Assembly (NCBI GenBank): GCA_030295235.1
Contig: AP026147.1
Span: 186,001-250,000 of the forward strand
Source of the DNA: Fistulifera solaris
Taxonomy: Eukaryota > Bacillariophyta > Bacillariophyceae > Naviculales > Stauroneidaceae
Length of the DNA: 64,000 nt
Direction of reading: 5' to 3'
Under the pieces are notes generated by a model, which was not told the origin of the DNA, did no database searches, and saw only the letters and a program-made list of their open reading frames with translations. This document shows positions 11,128-21,329 of this stretch, piece by piece (positions within the stretch are counted from its first letter, which is position 1; every line of letters begins with the position of its first letter). A program made the position numbers and the translations under genes.

Positions 11128-11604
11128 CTACACGAAAGAAGCCCAAAATCCTTGAATCCACGGTTCAACTTCTTCCAAACCGGTTCGCTCGTCGGCGAGT
11201 CCCAATGGATACCATCGGGTTCCACCCAGTGCTCCCAACCGCGTGTCCAATGCTTGCGCTACCTGGTTGCAATCCTTCGCGGTCGTCGTTTGCCGGTCCA
11301 GTAATAAATTGGAATCTCCCAATCCGAGGACCGTATAAGCACAATGCAACAAGTTTGTGGGATGCGTCTTTCGTTGAAAGAAACGGGCACAGGTACCTCC
11401 GGACTCGGTCGGAGCGGCATTTTCGATGGTTTGCATGATAAAGCAAAGAACCGTATCTTCCCCATGTGCCACTAAGGTGCTCGGTCGTTCCGATGCGCAT
11501 CTCACTTCAATGACAATGTTGGCGGGCTTTTGCGCCGCTAGTTGCTCCGCCACATCTTTGGCGAGCTCTCCGCCGTGAACAATCACTACTTTGGAGATTG
11601 TCAT
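11128..11604 (-). CDS. Stand-alone flavodoxin-like domain protein
   Basis: 158 residues, intronless. The second half carries the flavodoxin/diflavin-reductase block YTVLGLGDSNLL, followed by LGALGGTRWYPLGLADER and a final Trp-containing helix, as in the FMN domains of methionine synthase reductase and P450 reductase. The N-terminal phosphate-binding loop, normally SQTGT, reads HGGELAK, so FMN binding may be weak. No FAD or NADPH domain follows; the frame ends at 11128 and the kinase gene lies beyond. It could be a separate electron-shuttle subunit or a degenerate domain. A CACGTG (11695-11700) sits 91 bp upstream of the ATG. Confidence 0.65.
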   Translation of the reverse strand: MTISKVVIVHGGELAKDVAEQLAAQKPANIVIEVRCASERPSTLVAHGEDTVLCFIMQTIENAAPTESGGTCARFFQRKTHPTNLLHCAYTVLGLGDSNLLLDRQTTTAKDCNQVAQALDTRLGALGGTRWYPLGLADERTGLEEVEPWIQGFWASFV

Positions 11605-11890
11605 GATGTGAAAGTAGTTGCCCTTTTGTTTGGCGACTCACCGACAGGAACACCGAACAATAAGAGGATAGGTGCAAAAATGAGAGGAGCGTCGCACGTG
11701 ACTACTGTTATCACTATAATCGGGTATGTTGTGTAGATTGAATAAGTAGGAGGCAGGCGCGCTTTTTCCAACGGAAACACAGCCGTTCGACAAGAAACAA
11801 GAAAATGCCCTCACACATCCTCATCCCTTGTCGTCGTCCTCTGCTTCATTATTTTGTCGTTGACACTGAACTCCTTTTCGATGAGGAATG
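11605..11890. other. Intergenic stretch with a G-box
   Basis: It lies between the flavodoxin gene start and the transposon remnant. CACGTG occurs at 11695-11700. No gene recognised. Confidence 0.4.
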
Positions 11891-13030
11891 ACAATGGAAC
11901 AAGAATTACTCATAAAATGAACAAATTATCCAACTTATCTACCAATCAAAAACAAAGTCTGCACAATCGAAAACCAAATGCGACGGACGAAGAACGCATG
12001 GCACTGATTGCCTTTCTGACGCAACGCCACCAACTGGGCCGTGGCGCGATTTCCCTTCAAAAATCCCGGATCCAATGCCTTTGGATGGCAAGCGCGTGAA
12101 TCCGATCCTTCCGGAGTGGCGAGTGTCGCAAGAAGGGTCGATCGGGACGGAAACCGAAACACGGAAGTGAGGAACTGCAGAAATGACAAGAATTCTTGCC
12201 GCAACGTTGCGTGCCTCGCATTGCAAATTCCAAAATCGACATTGTGGCGGTTATTACAAAAAGAAAAAGAAACCTCACCAAGGTCGCTCGCCGCTACGAA
12301 CCAACGGGAGCGTTACGATTTCTGTCGATCGTTCGTCCAAGATAATAGCTGCTTTGATTCCATGATGAATGTCGTTCATTTGGATGTAATTTCGTGTTAT
12401 CGAATGAATGCTCAAGAAAACAAAACGTTCTACTTTTCGTCCGAGGAAGAGAAGTGTTTGAGGAAACCGAACTGCACAAAAACCACGTTCCTGACGGCGA
12501 TAGCACGTCCCCGCTACGATCACTTCAACTATAGAGCCTGGGACGGCAAGATTGGAATCTGGTCGTTTCTATTCATCGACAAGCATGCTATCTGTGAATT
12601 GATTCGAAAAGGCGTCATCCCTGCCATTGAAGACAACATGCCTCGATATAAAACCCACCGTATTACTCTTCAGTACGATCCGGCCCTTCAGTGTGCTTTG
12701 GAGGATGATAACTTTGTCTTGGAGGAAGCAGACTGGGCATTGGTACCGACCACCCAACAGCCCCGGTCTCAGTATTCTCACAGGCTCGCCGTTTTTCAAG
12801 TCCTTTTCGACGTTGCTGCAACACAATGTACCGGAATTTTCTGATGGTTTCATATCAGCGATCGAAAGTTTTTTCATGCCGTGCATTCGGAAACACTAAA
12901 TGAGTCTTTCTTATACTTGCAGATAGTGATGCAATCGATCATGAAATGCGGTGGAAATTATATTTATTCGACGGAGCACGTTGATGTGAATCTATTGCGG
13001 TCCAAGTATTTGGTGACGGAAAATCTCATG
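11890..13030 (+). mobile_element. Degenerate Tc1/mariner-type DNA transposon (transposase remnant)
   Basis: The transposase is spread over all three plus-strand frames, so it is decayed. In order: a helix-turn-helix start (NATDEERMALIAFL, about 11940-12030), a basic linker (GRSGRKPKHG, about 12130), IPKSTLWRLL (about 12220-12250), then the DDE domain in the frame 12041-12844. The first catalytic Asp sits in VVHLD, but the usual EKW after it is gone. The second lies in ITLQYDPA. The third, normally NSPDLNxLD, reads NSPGLSIL in another frame (12627-12899). A C-terminal LQIVMQSIM segment lies near 12915-12940. It belongs to the mariner group common in oomycetes and diatoms. Terminal repeats were not identified. 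Dead copy. Confidence 0.75.
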
Positions 13031-13526
13031 TGCGATCCGAGACTTTTAGGGCGTGTCAACGACGACGTTAAAATGTCTAGTGATGGGGATATGACTCTCT
13101 AGGAAAAGCTTATTGACAGTTGCGCCATTCTAGATCCTCAACTCACTCCGACTTGTAAAAGGACATATGAAACGAAACGATGCTGTGATGATTCACGCCG
13201 ATGATGAGATGAGTAAAGCTTTTACAACTCACCTGCTCTAGTTACTACGCAACCTTACCTGGTAGAGACTTAGTTACGAACGCCTGGGCCTATGGTAAGG
13301 TTAAGGGTAACCGTTACAACAAGGTGGCGCACACCGGTTTTCGTTCTACCTTTTGGTTCATTGTGGAGTACCGGTCTAACGACACCCAAAATTCGGGAAC
13401 AACCCAATCATTCAACACTCAACACACACACAACCGAACCGGGCCGTCATTGTTAAGGAATCATTCGTCTGTTCACAATACAACACGGCACGCACTTGCA
13501 GCTTCACAATACTACGCAGCAAAACA
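13031..13526. other. Intergenic stretch with an inverted repeat
   Basis: It lies between the transposon remnant and the MYND gene. Apart from the 9-bp inverted repeat at 13251-13302, nothing coding or repetitive was recognised. Confidence 0.4.
13251..13302. repeat. 9-bp perfect inverted repeat with 34-nt loop
   Basis: AACCTTACC (13251-13259) and GGTAAGGTT (13294-13302). It could form a hairpin or be the remnant of a terminal repeat of the nearby element, but no matching copy was seen on the 5' side of the transposon. Confidence 0.35.
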
Positions 13527-14617
13527 ATGGACACTCGTAATGTCGTTCGCTTCCTCCGGTCCTTGCAAAATGATCCGCCCTTTTACGAAGATTGCTACGA
13601 AGTACCCGTATGTGCTGCTTGTCACAATCGACCCGGTGTAGCCTGTTGCTCACACTGCCAGACAGCGTGGTACTGCAGCCGTCATTGCCGAAAAGCTCAT
13701 TATAACAAAGGACACAAACAGATTTGTTGTGTAATCGTGGAAGCGCAAAATCGCGTCAACCGAATGGCAATTCCACTGCGCCGGTTGTTTGAAACGCAAG
13801 TGGGAAATTTCATTTCATTTCGGGAAACACGTGCGTATTTGGAAGCCTGCTGCGATTTGATGGATCTTTATGTACAGGCAGCCCAGACTGCGGCATCCAA
13901 TGATGTCTGGGAAAAGGCACTCTTTATGCCTTGGAAGTACAGCGGTTGGAGGCAACGGGGTTAGTGGAGGTACGAAGCGTAAATCCGTTCCTCCTTTTGA
14001 ATTTACACCGGGATGATGATGCGTTTAATTTTATGCGATACTGGATGAAATCGCAGGGTACCTTGGAAGAAACGCGAGACTCATTGCTGCCGTTTCACGA
14101 AGGAACTCAGAAAGGCGACTGGATTTATCCACGCGAACCGAAGTGCCGCTTTCTGAACTTCTTTGAAACATGTCCGGATCGCAACGATCGAAACGTGCCG
14201 GTGGAATTCCTGGTGGCCCTCCTCATTATCAAGTGTCGCATTCTCGTAGCTATTGGTGCCACCTGCAAGTCTGCTAATCTTGCTTTAGGGTCCGTAAATG
14301 GGCAACGCATCCACGAGGTCCATAGCACAGTGACTGAAATGGTGATTGACGGTGAATTGGTGAATATTGAGAGCCAGCGCCAGCAAGCCGACCAACTGGT
14401 CGATGCGATTCACCGAGAGAACGCTATTATTCTTCCAGCAATCCTCAACCCGGCCCCGCTCTTGAATAGTGAACTCCCGCAGAGCGGTGCTCGAGCTGCG
14501 CAATGTGAGGAGGCTTTGAATGTGTTGATGTATTGCGCGCGCTGTCTTCTTCGTGTGTCTGGCGCAAAAGAAATGCTTGAACGGCGCTTCGGACACAATC
14601 CTTCGTATAGCGTGTAA
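13527..14617 (+). CDS. MYND zinc-finger protein
   Basis: The N-terminal MYND finger (about residues 28-67) has all its Cys/His ligands: CAACHNRPGVACCSHC, then WYCSRHCRKAH and HKQIC. MYND fingers bind proline-rich peptides of partner proteins. The remaining 290 residues are mostly helical, with no recognised domain. The frame breaks near 13923-13925: a T3 lacking one base. Adding it joins EKALF to YALEVQRLEATGL and gives 363 residues. The helical region has a TPR-like look, as in many diatom MYND proteins, but the repeats are not clear enough to assert. Confidence 0.7.
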
Positions 14618-15121
14618 TTGAGACACGGATGTGACAAACGGAATGGAGTCGATTGAGAGATCGAAGAAAAAGATCTTTTTACGATAGTAGCCGCGCTTTC
14701 GTGTGTTTAAGAAGTTCATGGCGAACAAGATTGCTGAACCCTCATCAGTCCTAGCAACGAGAATCAGTCGAAGTGTCTATAGACTAGAAGCGTCTCATAA
14801 TTATAACGTAATTTGATGATCTGAAATCAACTACAATTCCGAGCACATTTATGCTACTACTGTACAACTACTCGGTTCGCATTCATTACCTTGCTTACTA
14901 AAAAACACGACAAATACCACTGCTCGATAGGCTCTCTTGTCGCGCATGCAGTTTGCGGTGGCACTGAGGCTCAGGAAATTCGCTGCAGCTTTGCTCAACC
15001 CCGTTGTAGTCCAGAACCAACGGAACGCATCTGTCGATTGTACTCTCGTTTGTTCTTCTCATGTAATTGTCGAGTCTAGCCCGATGTATGAAAGTTGACT
15101 CAGTATCTCGCATCCAATAGG
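14618..15121. other. Convergent intergenic stretch
   Basis: It separates the 3' ends of the MYND gene and the kinase gene. No coding or repeat structure seen. Confidence 0.4.
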
Positions 15122-17729
15122 CTACCCTTCTTTCTGTTCCTCAAATTGCCGAAAGAGTCGACGGAACTCTTCAAAACTAACTTGACCATCTTCATCAACA
15201 TCGACAAACTTCAGCAAAGCCACAATTTCTTCTATCGGAAAGTTGGGATCCATGCGGTGCATCAGTTGGCGCACTTCATCCAAATTCAAAGACCCAGACT
15301 TATCCGCATCAGATTCGTGAAAGGCTTTTACCAAGTCATCATCGGTGAGGCCACGCTTCTTCGAAAGTGAGTACGCTTTGACGGCTTTCTTGAACAATCG
15401 CTTTCGACAAATATTTCGAAACGAAGCAGCCATTTCCGGTGTCGACTCGGCTACAGCCAGAAAGTCTTCGGCCTGCATTTCGGATAGTCGACAAACATCT
15501 GAAACGCACTCAACAGTCGATCTTTCAAGACAACGATAATGTCAGCACAAGAGACGCTCTCATTACAAACACCACACGCCTTGTTTACCTACGATCGAGG
15601 TCTTTTGAATAGTAGCGATGACTCGCCAAACGAGTCTCCTGGAAAATACTTGTGAACTAAGGTCCCGTTATGCGATACATGCAATTCGCCTCCATCTTCA
15701 TCATCAACTCGAAACATGGATGTTCCAGGGTCGCCTTCTTTATATACAATCTCTCCTTTCGTATAGGTTCGAGGGATAATGTTCTTTTGTAAGCGGAGCA
15801 GATTCTTGGCATATTGAAGTTGCCGTCCACGCCACCGAACTTTCAAGTCATTCTTCACTTTAGAACTGGTGGTTAAATACCGATCAAAATCTTCTCGCTT
15901 GATTTCTATAACGTCTACAGGTGTAGCGCATTTAGCGGAAGTAAAACGACCCCGATGTTCTTCCAAAAGACTCCCTTCGCCGAAAAAATCACCCGATCGA
16001 AGAATGGAAACCAGCTGCCCTTTTCTTGTTTGAATTTCAACCTTTCCCGAGCTTAGAAAATACATTGAATCCCCATCGTCACCAGCGTGAAAAATGTAAT
16101 GGCCACGAGGGAAATGTTTTTGGTGCAAACCAGAAAAGAGCTTGTTGAATTGAGACAAAGACAGATTCGATGCCGCCGAGGATATGTCGCCACTTTGCGT
16201 GGCCAAAAATTCCTTCGTATCGCTCGATGATATGAGAGTACCTGTCCGTTCGCTGGCAATGCGACTCAAATCATCCGAAGTGACGAATCCTCGTCCTTCA
16301 GCATCAAAAATGGCAAATGCTCTTTGCATGATATTATGGGTACCTTTGCTGTCTCTCCGATCATCCGAATCGTCGTGCTTCGACCGAGCTTCCGACATGG
16401 TGGCCCCTTCATTTCCTTGACTTACGAGGACGGCAAACATACCCGCTTCCAATTTGGACCGAAGGTCTTTGAAGCGTGACAACTTTTGTCGGAATCTTGA
16501 ATCTTTTCTTTCAACGCGGTTTCTCCCCGAACCCACGGGTGTTGAAGCATTTCGTACGCAGTCAATCTCTTGTTCGGATCTTTCTCCATGAGCTTTTTTA
16601 TCAGATCGATGGCGGATTCGGATAGGTGACCGACCAAATGATGATCCAAGGGAGGGGATGGATCTGCTTTGATTCGTTCTTCGATTTCTTCATCGGTCGA
16701 CAAACCTCGTAAATCAAAGGGATGTACACCGGTTAACATAATGTACAGAATGACTCCGACCGACCACATATCCATAGCGGGTGTCGCTTCTCCGTCATTG
16801 CCGAACCTTTCTTTCGGCCAGTACGCTGTGGTGCCGGTCGAAGCCGCCGAAGATGTCGTGCTGGTGGTAGCCTGTTCCGTACTACTTTTGGAATGATCCA
16901 ATTCATCATCCTTAATTTGTGCGCAACCAAAATCAATCATTTTGATGGTCCCATCGAGTCTGTTTTTGGTCGAAAGCAACAAATTTTCCGGCTTGAGATC
17001 GGCATGTACTACCCCGACGCCATGCAAAAACGCCAATGCACTGGCCACTTCTTGGATCAATCGTGCGGCATCCGCTTCCGAATACGCCCCAAAATGAATC
17101 AAATGCTCAAACATTTCTCCTCCCGACACCAGATCCAATATGAGGTAAAAATAACTGTGATCTTCGTACATATCCCGCAACCCCGAAATATTCGGATGCC
17201 CCCCATTGTCGTAAATCCGCAACAGGGCATCCGTTTCCGTCTTGAATCCCGACGAATTGGTATACCGCCGGGAAATCTTTTTGAGGGCAACTTTTTCTCC
17301 CGTCGCGGCAACCCGGGCTGGATAGACCATCCCGTACGCTCCTTCTCCCAACACAGTATCCCAATCGATCGTATACTTTTCGGTCAATCCCCGTCCTTTC
17401 ATCGACCGCATCCGATGCAACATAACATTCCGGGGTTCCTTGCGGGGTTCACAGGACGAAGTGGGTAACGGAGGTACAGGATACGGTTCTTCCAAGGCGG
17501 CATTGCGGGCCTCGGACCACGCGTAAGGCCGACTGGCGTAATACACACTGGCTCCGGCCACGACGAGACTGGCGGTATAGAACAGAGATGAATGACTAGT
17601 GTTTTCTGTGCCGTGTGACGAAAGAATCGACATGCATCGGAGTGATCGCACTTTTGATGATGATTGTTGGCTCGAGAGGGAAACGAATCTTGCACGCACA
17701 ACTTGTCGTAATGCCAACATGCGACTCAT
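15122..17729 (-). CDS. CDPK-like kinase fused to two cyclic-nucleotide-binding domains and EF-hands
   Basis: Exons 17729-15593 and 15521-15122; intron 71 bp. The 845-residue chain reads: basic N-terminus, a membrane segment at about 48-65, and a Ser/Thr kinase from about 118 (VLGEGAYGMVY, catalytic Lys150, HADLKPENLL, IDFGCA). Two cNMP-binding domains follow (GEGSLLEEHRGRFTS is the first phosphate-binding cassette, GDSFGESSLLFKRPRSS the second). EF-hands lie in the C-terminal third, one canonical (DADKSGSLNLDE) and one near-canonical (DVDEDGQVSFEE). A further EF-hand-like segment, FDAEGRGFVTSDD, precedes the cNMP domains. The catalytic loop has HAD instead of HRD. Ca2+ and cAMP or cGMP may both control the kinase. 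A T4 at 16484-16487 lacks one base; restoring it joins IQDSDK to KLSRFKDLRSK. An upstream ATG at 17843 would extend the N-terminus. Confidence 0.85.
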
Positions 17730-17965
17730 GACGTTTGCCAAACAAAAAAGTAAAGCTCTCTTATCTCTCTTTCGTCTTGTTTCTATTGTTATATCAACAG
17801 GTGATTTGCTAAACGAAAGCTTTTCAAAAATATAATGGGCCACCGAATAGTTTCGAAAAGCTTTTCCCTCTTGCCATCAAACACACTCTTCCTCTACTCG
17901 TAATTTTCGCCGTCCAAAAAGGCCGATAATTCATTCGTTTTTACTATGAAATAGAGTGTAGGAGC

Positions 17966-18262
17966 ATGCGCCTTTCGCGCTTTTTCAAACGCGGGATCGT
18001 CGTCGTAGTGTTACTCGGAGTATATCAGATAGTGTACCTGGTAAGTGAGGGGAATTTCTCCACGCGTCATTTCCATCGCGCGACTGAATCCGGGACTGGG
18101 AATTCGTTGAGCTGCTGAACTTATAAAGAGAGAAAAGAGGCAAGGACCATGCAGCTAGGGTCTATAGCTCGTTTAGCCGCTAGCAATGAGAACAATGACG
18201 CGTCAGGTCTAGTTTTGAGTCCAGCACGTGCAAAAATCATCAATCAAACTGTTATTGTTTGA
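17966..18262 (+). CDS. Possible two-exon gene for a 60-residue single-pass membrane protein
   Basis: Exon 1 (17966-18040) encodes 25 residues: a basic start MRLSRFFKRG, then a hydrophobic stretch GIVVVVLLGVYQIVYL. It ends at a perfect GTAAGT donor in phase 0. A CAG acceptor at 18154 opens an in-frame exon (18155-18262) for 35 more residues (LGSIARLAAS onward) and a TGA. The geometry is that of a type II signal anchor. It may instead be the orphan 5' end of a longer Golgi-type gene. It converges on the ferredoxin gene 43 bp away. No homologue recognised. Confidence 0.35.
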
Positions 18263-18305
18263 TCTGTTTACATATTATATCCGCCTTAACCTCGTTTCCT
18301 GCTCC

Positions 18306-19014
18306 TCAGGTCCAAACATTGTTGACATCGGCCGGAATCGTCACTGTAACGGGAGAATCATTGTCTATTTGCTGCAATAGATCCGGAGTCAGTCGAATTT
18401 GACAACCAAGTCGGGATTCCATATTGGGTTCATACGCTAAATCCAGCATGTCCAGTTCACCTTTATCGGGTGGAGGAACCAGCGAGAGTAGCTTCTCGTC
18501 TAAATACACGTGACACGTACAGCAACTATACTTCGAGTGTGAGAAAAGGAAACCCGTCCATAATCGCAAAACCCACGCCAACACGACCGACGCACCTTTT
18601 TTGCCCCCCACAAGTACCTTCCATGTATTCTCCTAACAATAGAGCCCCATCGGGAGATTTGGCGACATCCAATATGGAGTCACCGAGTCGCCAAGGAAGA
18701 TCGAATGCGCTTTTGTGGTGGGGGATACGAAAGTGGATCATTTTGAAAGGTCGATGGTTGCTGCGAGGACGATCGCGCTGTTCCAGTTTCACCGATTCGG
18801 CCAATGCTTTCAGACCTTCAATGCCAAAACTTTTCAAATGAGAGACTTCAATCTGTTTTCCGTAAACAGTCTGCAGAGCAACAAAGATACCGGCATGCAA
18901 GTTCTCGTCGATGCCGACTTGGTCTTTCAAAAAGGAACTGGCAGGATCGGTGCTCTGGCTCATCCATCGGTACCTCAGGAAAGACGGAGAAAATGTTCTC
19001 CGTATTCGATTCAT
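18306..19014 (-). CDS. Mitochondrial adrenodoxin-type [2Fe-2S] ferredoxin
   Basis: Exons 19014-18596 and 18525-18306; intron 70 bp (GTGCGT donor, TATAG acceptor). The splice restores the cluster motif CGGQKSCCTC, that is Cx5Cx2C, with the fourth Cys in RLGCQIRL. This pattern marks adrenodoxin/Yah1-type ferredoxins rather than plant photosynthetic ones. The N-terminus (MNRIRRTFSPSFLRYR) looks like a mitochondrial presequence. About 60 extra helical residues (DENLHAGIFVALQTVYGK onward) precede the ferredoxin fold. Role: electron transfer in Fe-S cluster assembly or heme A synthesis in the matrix. Length 212 residues, longer than typical because of the extension. Confidence 0.85.
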
Positions 19015-19299
19015 GATAGATATATTGTTATGTCAGGGTATAATAGTGTGCCCATATCGTCCAATGAAGGGCATGGAAAAGCATTTATTGTGTGTTCTTT
19101 TTATTTCGCTTTTTGTTGTAAGACGCGTCGATGACGGTCAAAACGTGACTGATTTCGTTTTGCAATCGTGACAGAAGTACGGACCACCCGCGTCCAATGA
19201 ATAGACGTGATCATAGCAACCCTAGCTAGAATATTATTCGTTTCTCAATGTACCACTCTTAAAAAGAGGACCCCTCCGCATTACTATAGTGTTGGTTAA

Positions 19300-20853
19300 T
19301 TACGTGGCAATGCGTGTAAAAAAGCTCGTCAAATCCTTCTGGACGAGCGTATCATCATCGAATTTGGGTTTCAACTGTCGGAGTGTTTCCAGACGATAAA
19401 AATCCAAGATCATCAACCAACCATTCAATCGACGGAAATGCTCGTCCGCGGTATACCGATTCGTATACGTCGTGAGATAATCCAAGGGCGCTCCGAGCTT
19501 GTCACACAAACGGAACATAAAACTCATTTCGTCGCGGGTCCCGTATTCCTTGCCACCCTCTTCGTGGGAAACGGTCACTCCCAGCAACAGTATCCCGGAC
19601 GTGAACGCGAATATCGCGGCCTGTCCAATGGCGCAAGAACGCTGGGAATGGGCATCTTTCACCGAATTCAAGCCTTCCAAATGCTTGCGGAGTGCTTGCA
19701 ACGCACCGAAACTCGCCACGATCGCTTGATGGGACAGCGACGGATCTTTGGCGTCCTCGTCCAAGAGCTGAAACGTCTGCTTCAAAAGATCATCGAACGA
19801 AGCATACAAACAATTCCGGATGGCTTGTAGACTCAAATGCGCATTCATCGCACACGCCGCCGCATCGAGTTTTCCCGTTTCGCGATAAAAAGGAACCAGT
19901 TTCGCCACGATGGGAGCATCTTTCCAGTCCTTCATCATTTGTTCCGTGCGGTGTGCCATGTCGATTGGTTGGCGTGTCGATAACATAACTTGGACTTCTT
20001 CGGCGGCTCGCAACACATCCGAATCACGGAAATTGTTGTTTTGGACCAGTGACGTACACAATTCGGTCAGCTGTTTTTGCAGCGCTGGCGAGTCCGAACC
20101 TACTTTGGCAACAATGCGCAACAAATTCGTCAATCCCTGCTTATTTTGCGTACTCCAACCACTTTCGTGACGCCAATGACCCAGGATTTGAGTCATTTTT
20201 TCCATCGTGGGCCCGGAAAGGCCGTTCTGCAACAAAGCCTGCGTTGCTCCCACGCCAATCGCCCGCAGGTCTCCCAATCCGGCACTAATGGCGACACGAA
20301 AGAGCCATGGGAGTAAATCGATCGGTGGATTCGAAAGGTTTCGCAAGAACAGATTGAGATGGTGGGGATTCTCGGACACCCGAAAAACACAATTTTGCAG
20401 TGAAGGATTGGCCTCCGCCAGGGAACGCAAATCCTCTACGGCGTCCTTCACCGAACCGTAAAACGAAGACGTCACCTCAAACTGTTTCTGCGTACCAGCG
20501 TCTTCTTCGTACTTGCCTTTCATTTGTTCCAACATACGACAACGTCGTTTGCGTTCGGCCACCTCCAATACTTCCGATTCTTCCACTTCAAAGAATCCCG
20601 ATTGCGTGACATCCACTTTGCGTTTTTGTACTGTCGACGAAGTTTCTTGAATAAGTTGAAAGGCATGTTCCGCTTGTTCGACTTGTAGTTGTTTGATTAG
20701 TATTGATTCTTCGGCGTGACGTTTCGATTGTTGAATCAAAGCGGCAATGGCGTTCTGATTCTTTTGTTGCGTCAAGGTTTTCCGACGATCGCTGCTGCGA
20801 AAGACCGGAGTCGTCAATAACAAATCATCGTCACTGTCGTTGTCGTCAGACAT
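19300..20853 (-). CDS. Conserved helical protein of unknown function
   Basis: 517 residues, intronless. The start at 20853 (MSDDNDSDDDLLL) is chosen over an upstream ATG (20901) that would add a hydrophobic leader unlike the acidic start expected for a nuclear or cytosolic protein. Residues 25-110 are charged and probably coiled-coil, with a KR-rich patch (KRKVD, KRRCR) that could be a nuclear localisation signal. From about 130 on the chain is almost entirely helical with HEAT-like spacing and ends in a C-terminal helical domain. I do not recognise the family. Confidence 0.6.
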   Translation of the reverse strand: MSDDNDSDDDLLLTTPVFRSSDRRKTLTQQKNQNAIAALIQQSKRHAEESILIKQLQVEQAEHAFQLIQETSSTVQKRKVDVTQSGFFEVEESEVLEVAERKRRCRMLEQMKGKYEEDAGTQKQFEVTSSFYGSVKDAVEDLRSLAEANPSLQNCVFRVSENPHHLNLFLRNLSNPPIDLLPWLFRVAISAGLGDLRAIGVGATQALLQNGLSGPTMEKMTQILGHWRHESGWSTQNKQGLTNLLRIVAKVGSDSPALQKQLTELCTSLVQNNNFRDSDVLRAAEEVQVMLSTRQPIDMAHRTEQMMKDWKDAPIVAKLVPFYRETGKLDAAACAMNAHLSLQAIRNCLYASFDDLLKQTFQLLDEDAKDPSLSHQAIVASFGALQALRKHLEGLNSVKDAHSQRSCAIGQAAIFAFTSGILLLGVTVSHEEGGKEYGTRDEMSFMFRLCDKLGAPLDYLTTYTNRYTADEHFRRLNGWLMILDFYRLETLRQLKPKFDDDTLVQKDLTSFFTRIAT

Positions 20854-21329
20854 GATTGCGAGAAAGAGAAGATGAAAGGTGATCTTGAAAGGTTTCTTCA
20901 CAAATAATAAAATGAAGGAACGATGTTTTGTTGTGCTCGCATTTCTTTCATTCTTTTTTTCTTTTCATCGTTTGGAGGGAAATATTGTAGAGTGTCGCAC
21001 TGGGTTAATAATAACTAAGTACAAGACAACCTATTTGTCTGTTGAAGCGCGGGGGAGTTTTGGCTAAATTCAAAAATTCGAACTATACTGTAGGTGTGTA
21101 ACATTAGGCGGTACTTGATACATACTTACAAACTATGGTCCTTTCATCACACTGAAACCGAAAGTACTAGGCACGACTCGAAAAGGGACTGGAAGTGTCT
21201 TTTGGCTCGGAAGGAAGACGACGGCACGACGAATAATATAATCTTTTGCATTATTCGGAAGCCAATAACAACAAAAGCATTTCAAGCATTCTTTTTGCAC
21301 ACTCAACACACAATTCACTAACAACAAAA
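20854..21329. promoter_or_regulatory. Divergent promoter region, helical protein / phospholipase C
   Basis: Both flanking genes point outward. The stretch is A/T-rich with T-rich tracts near 20940-20970. No coding sequence recognised. Confidence 0.35.
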
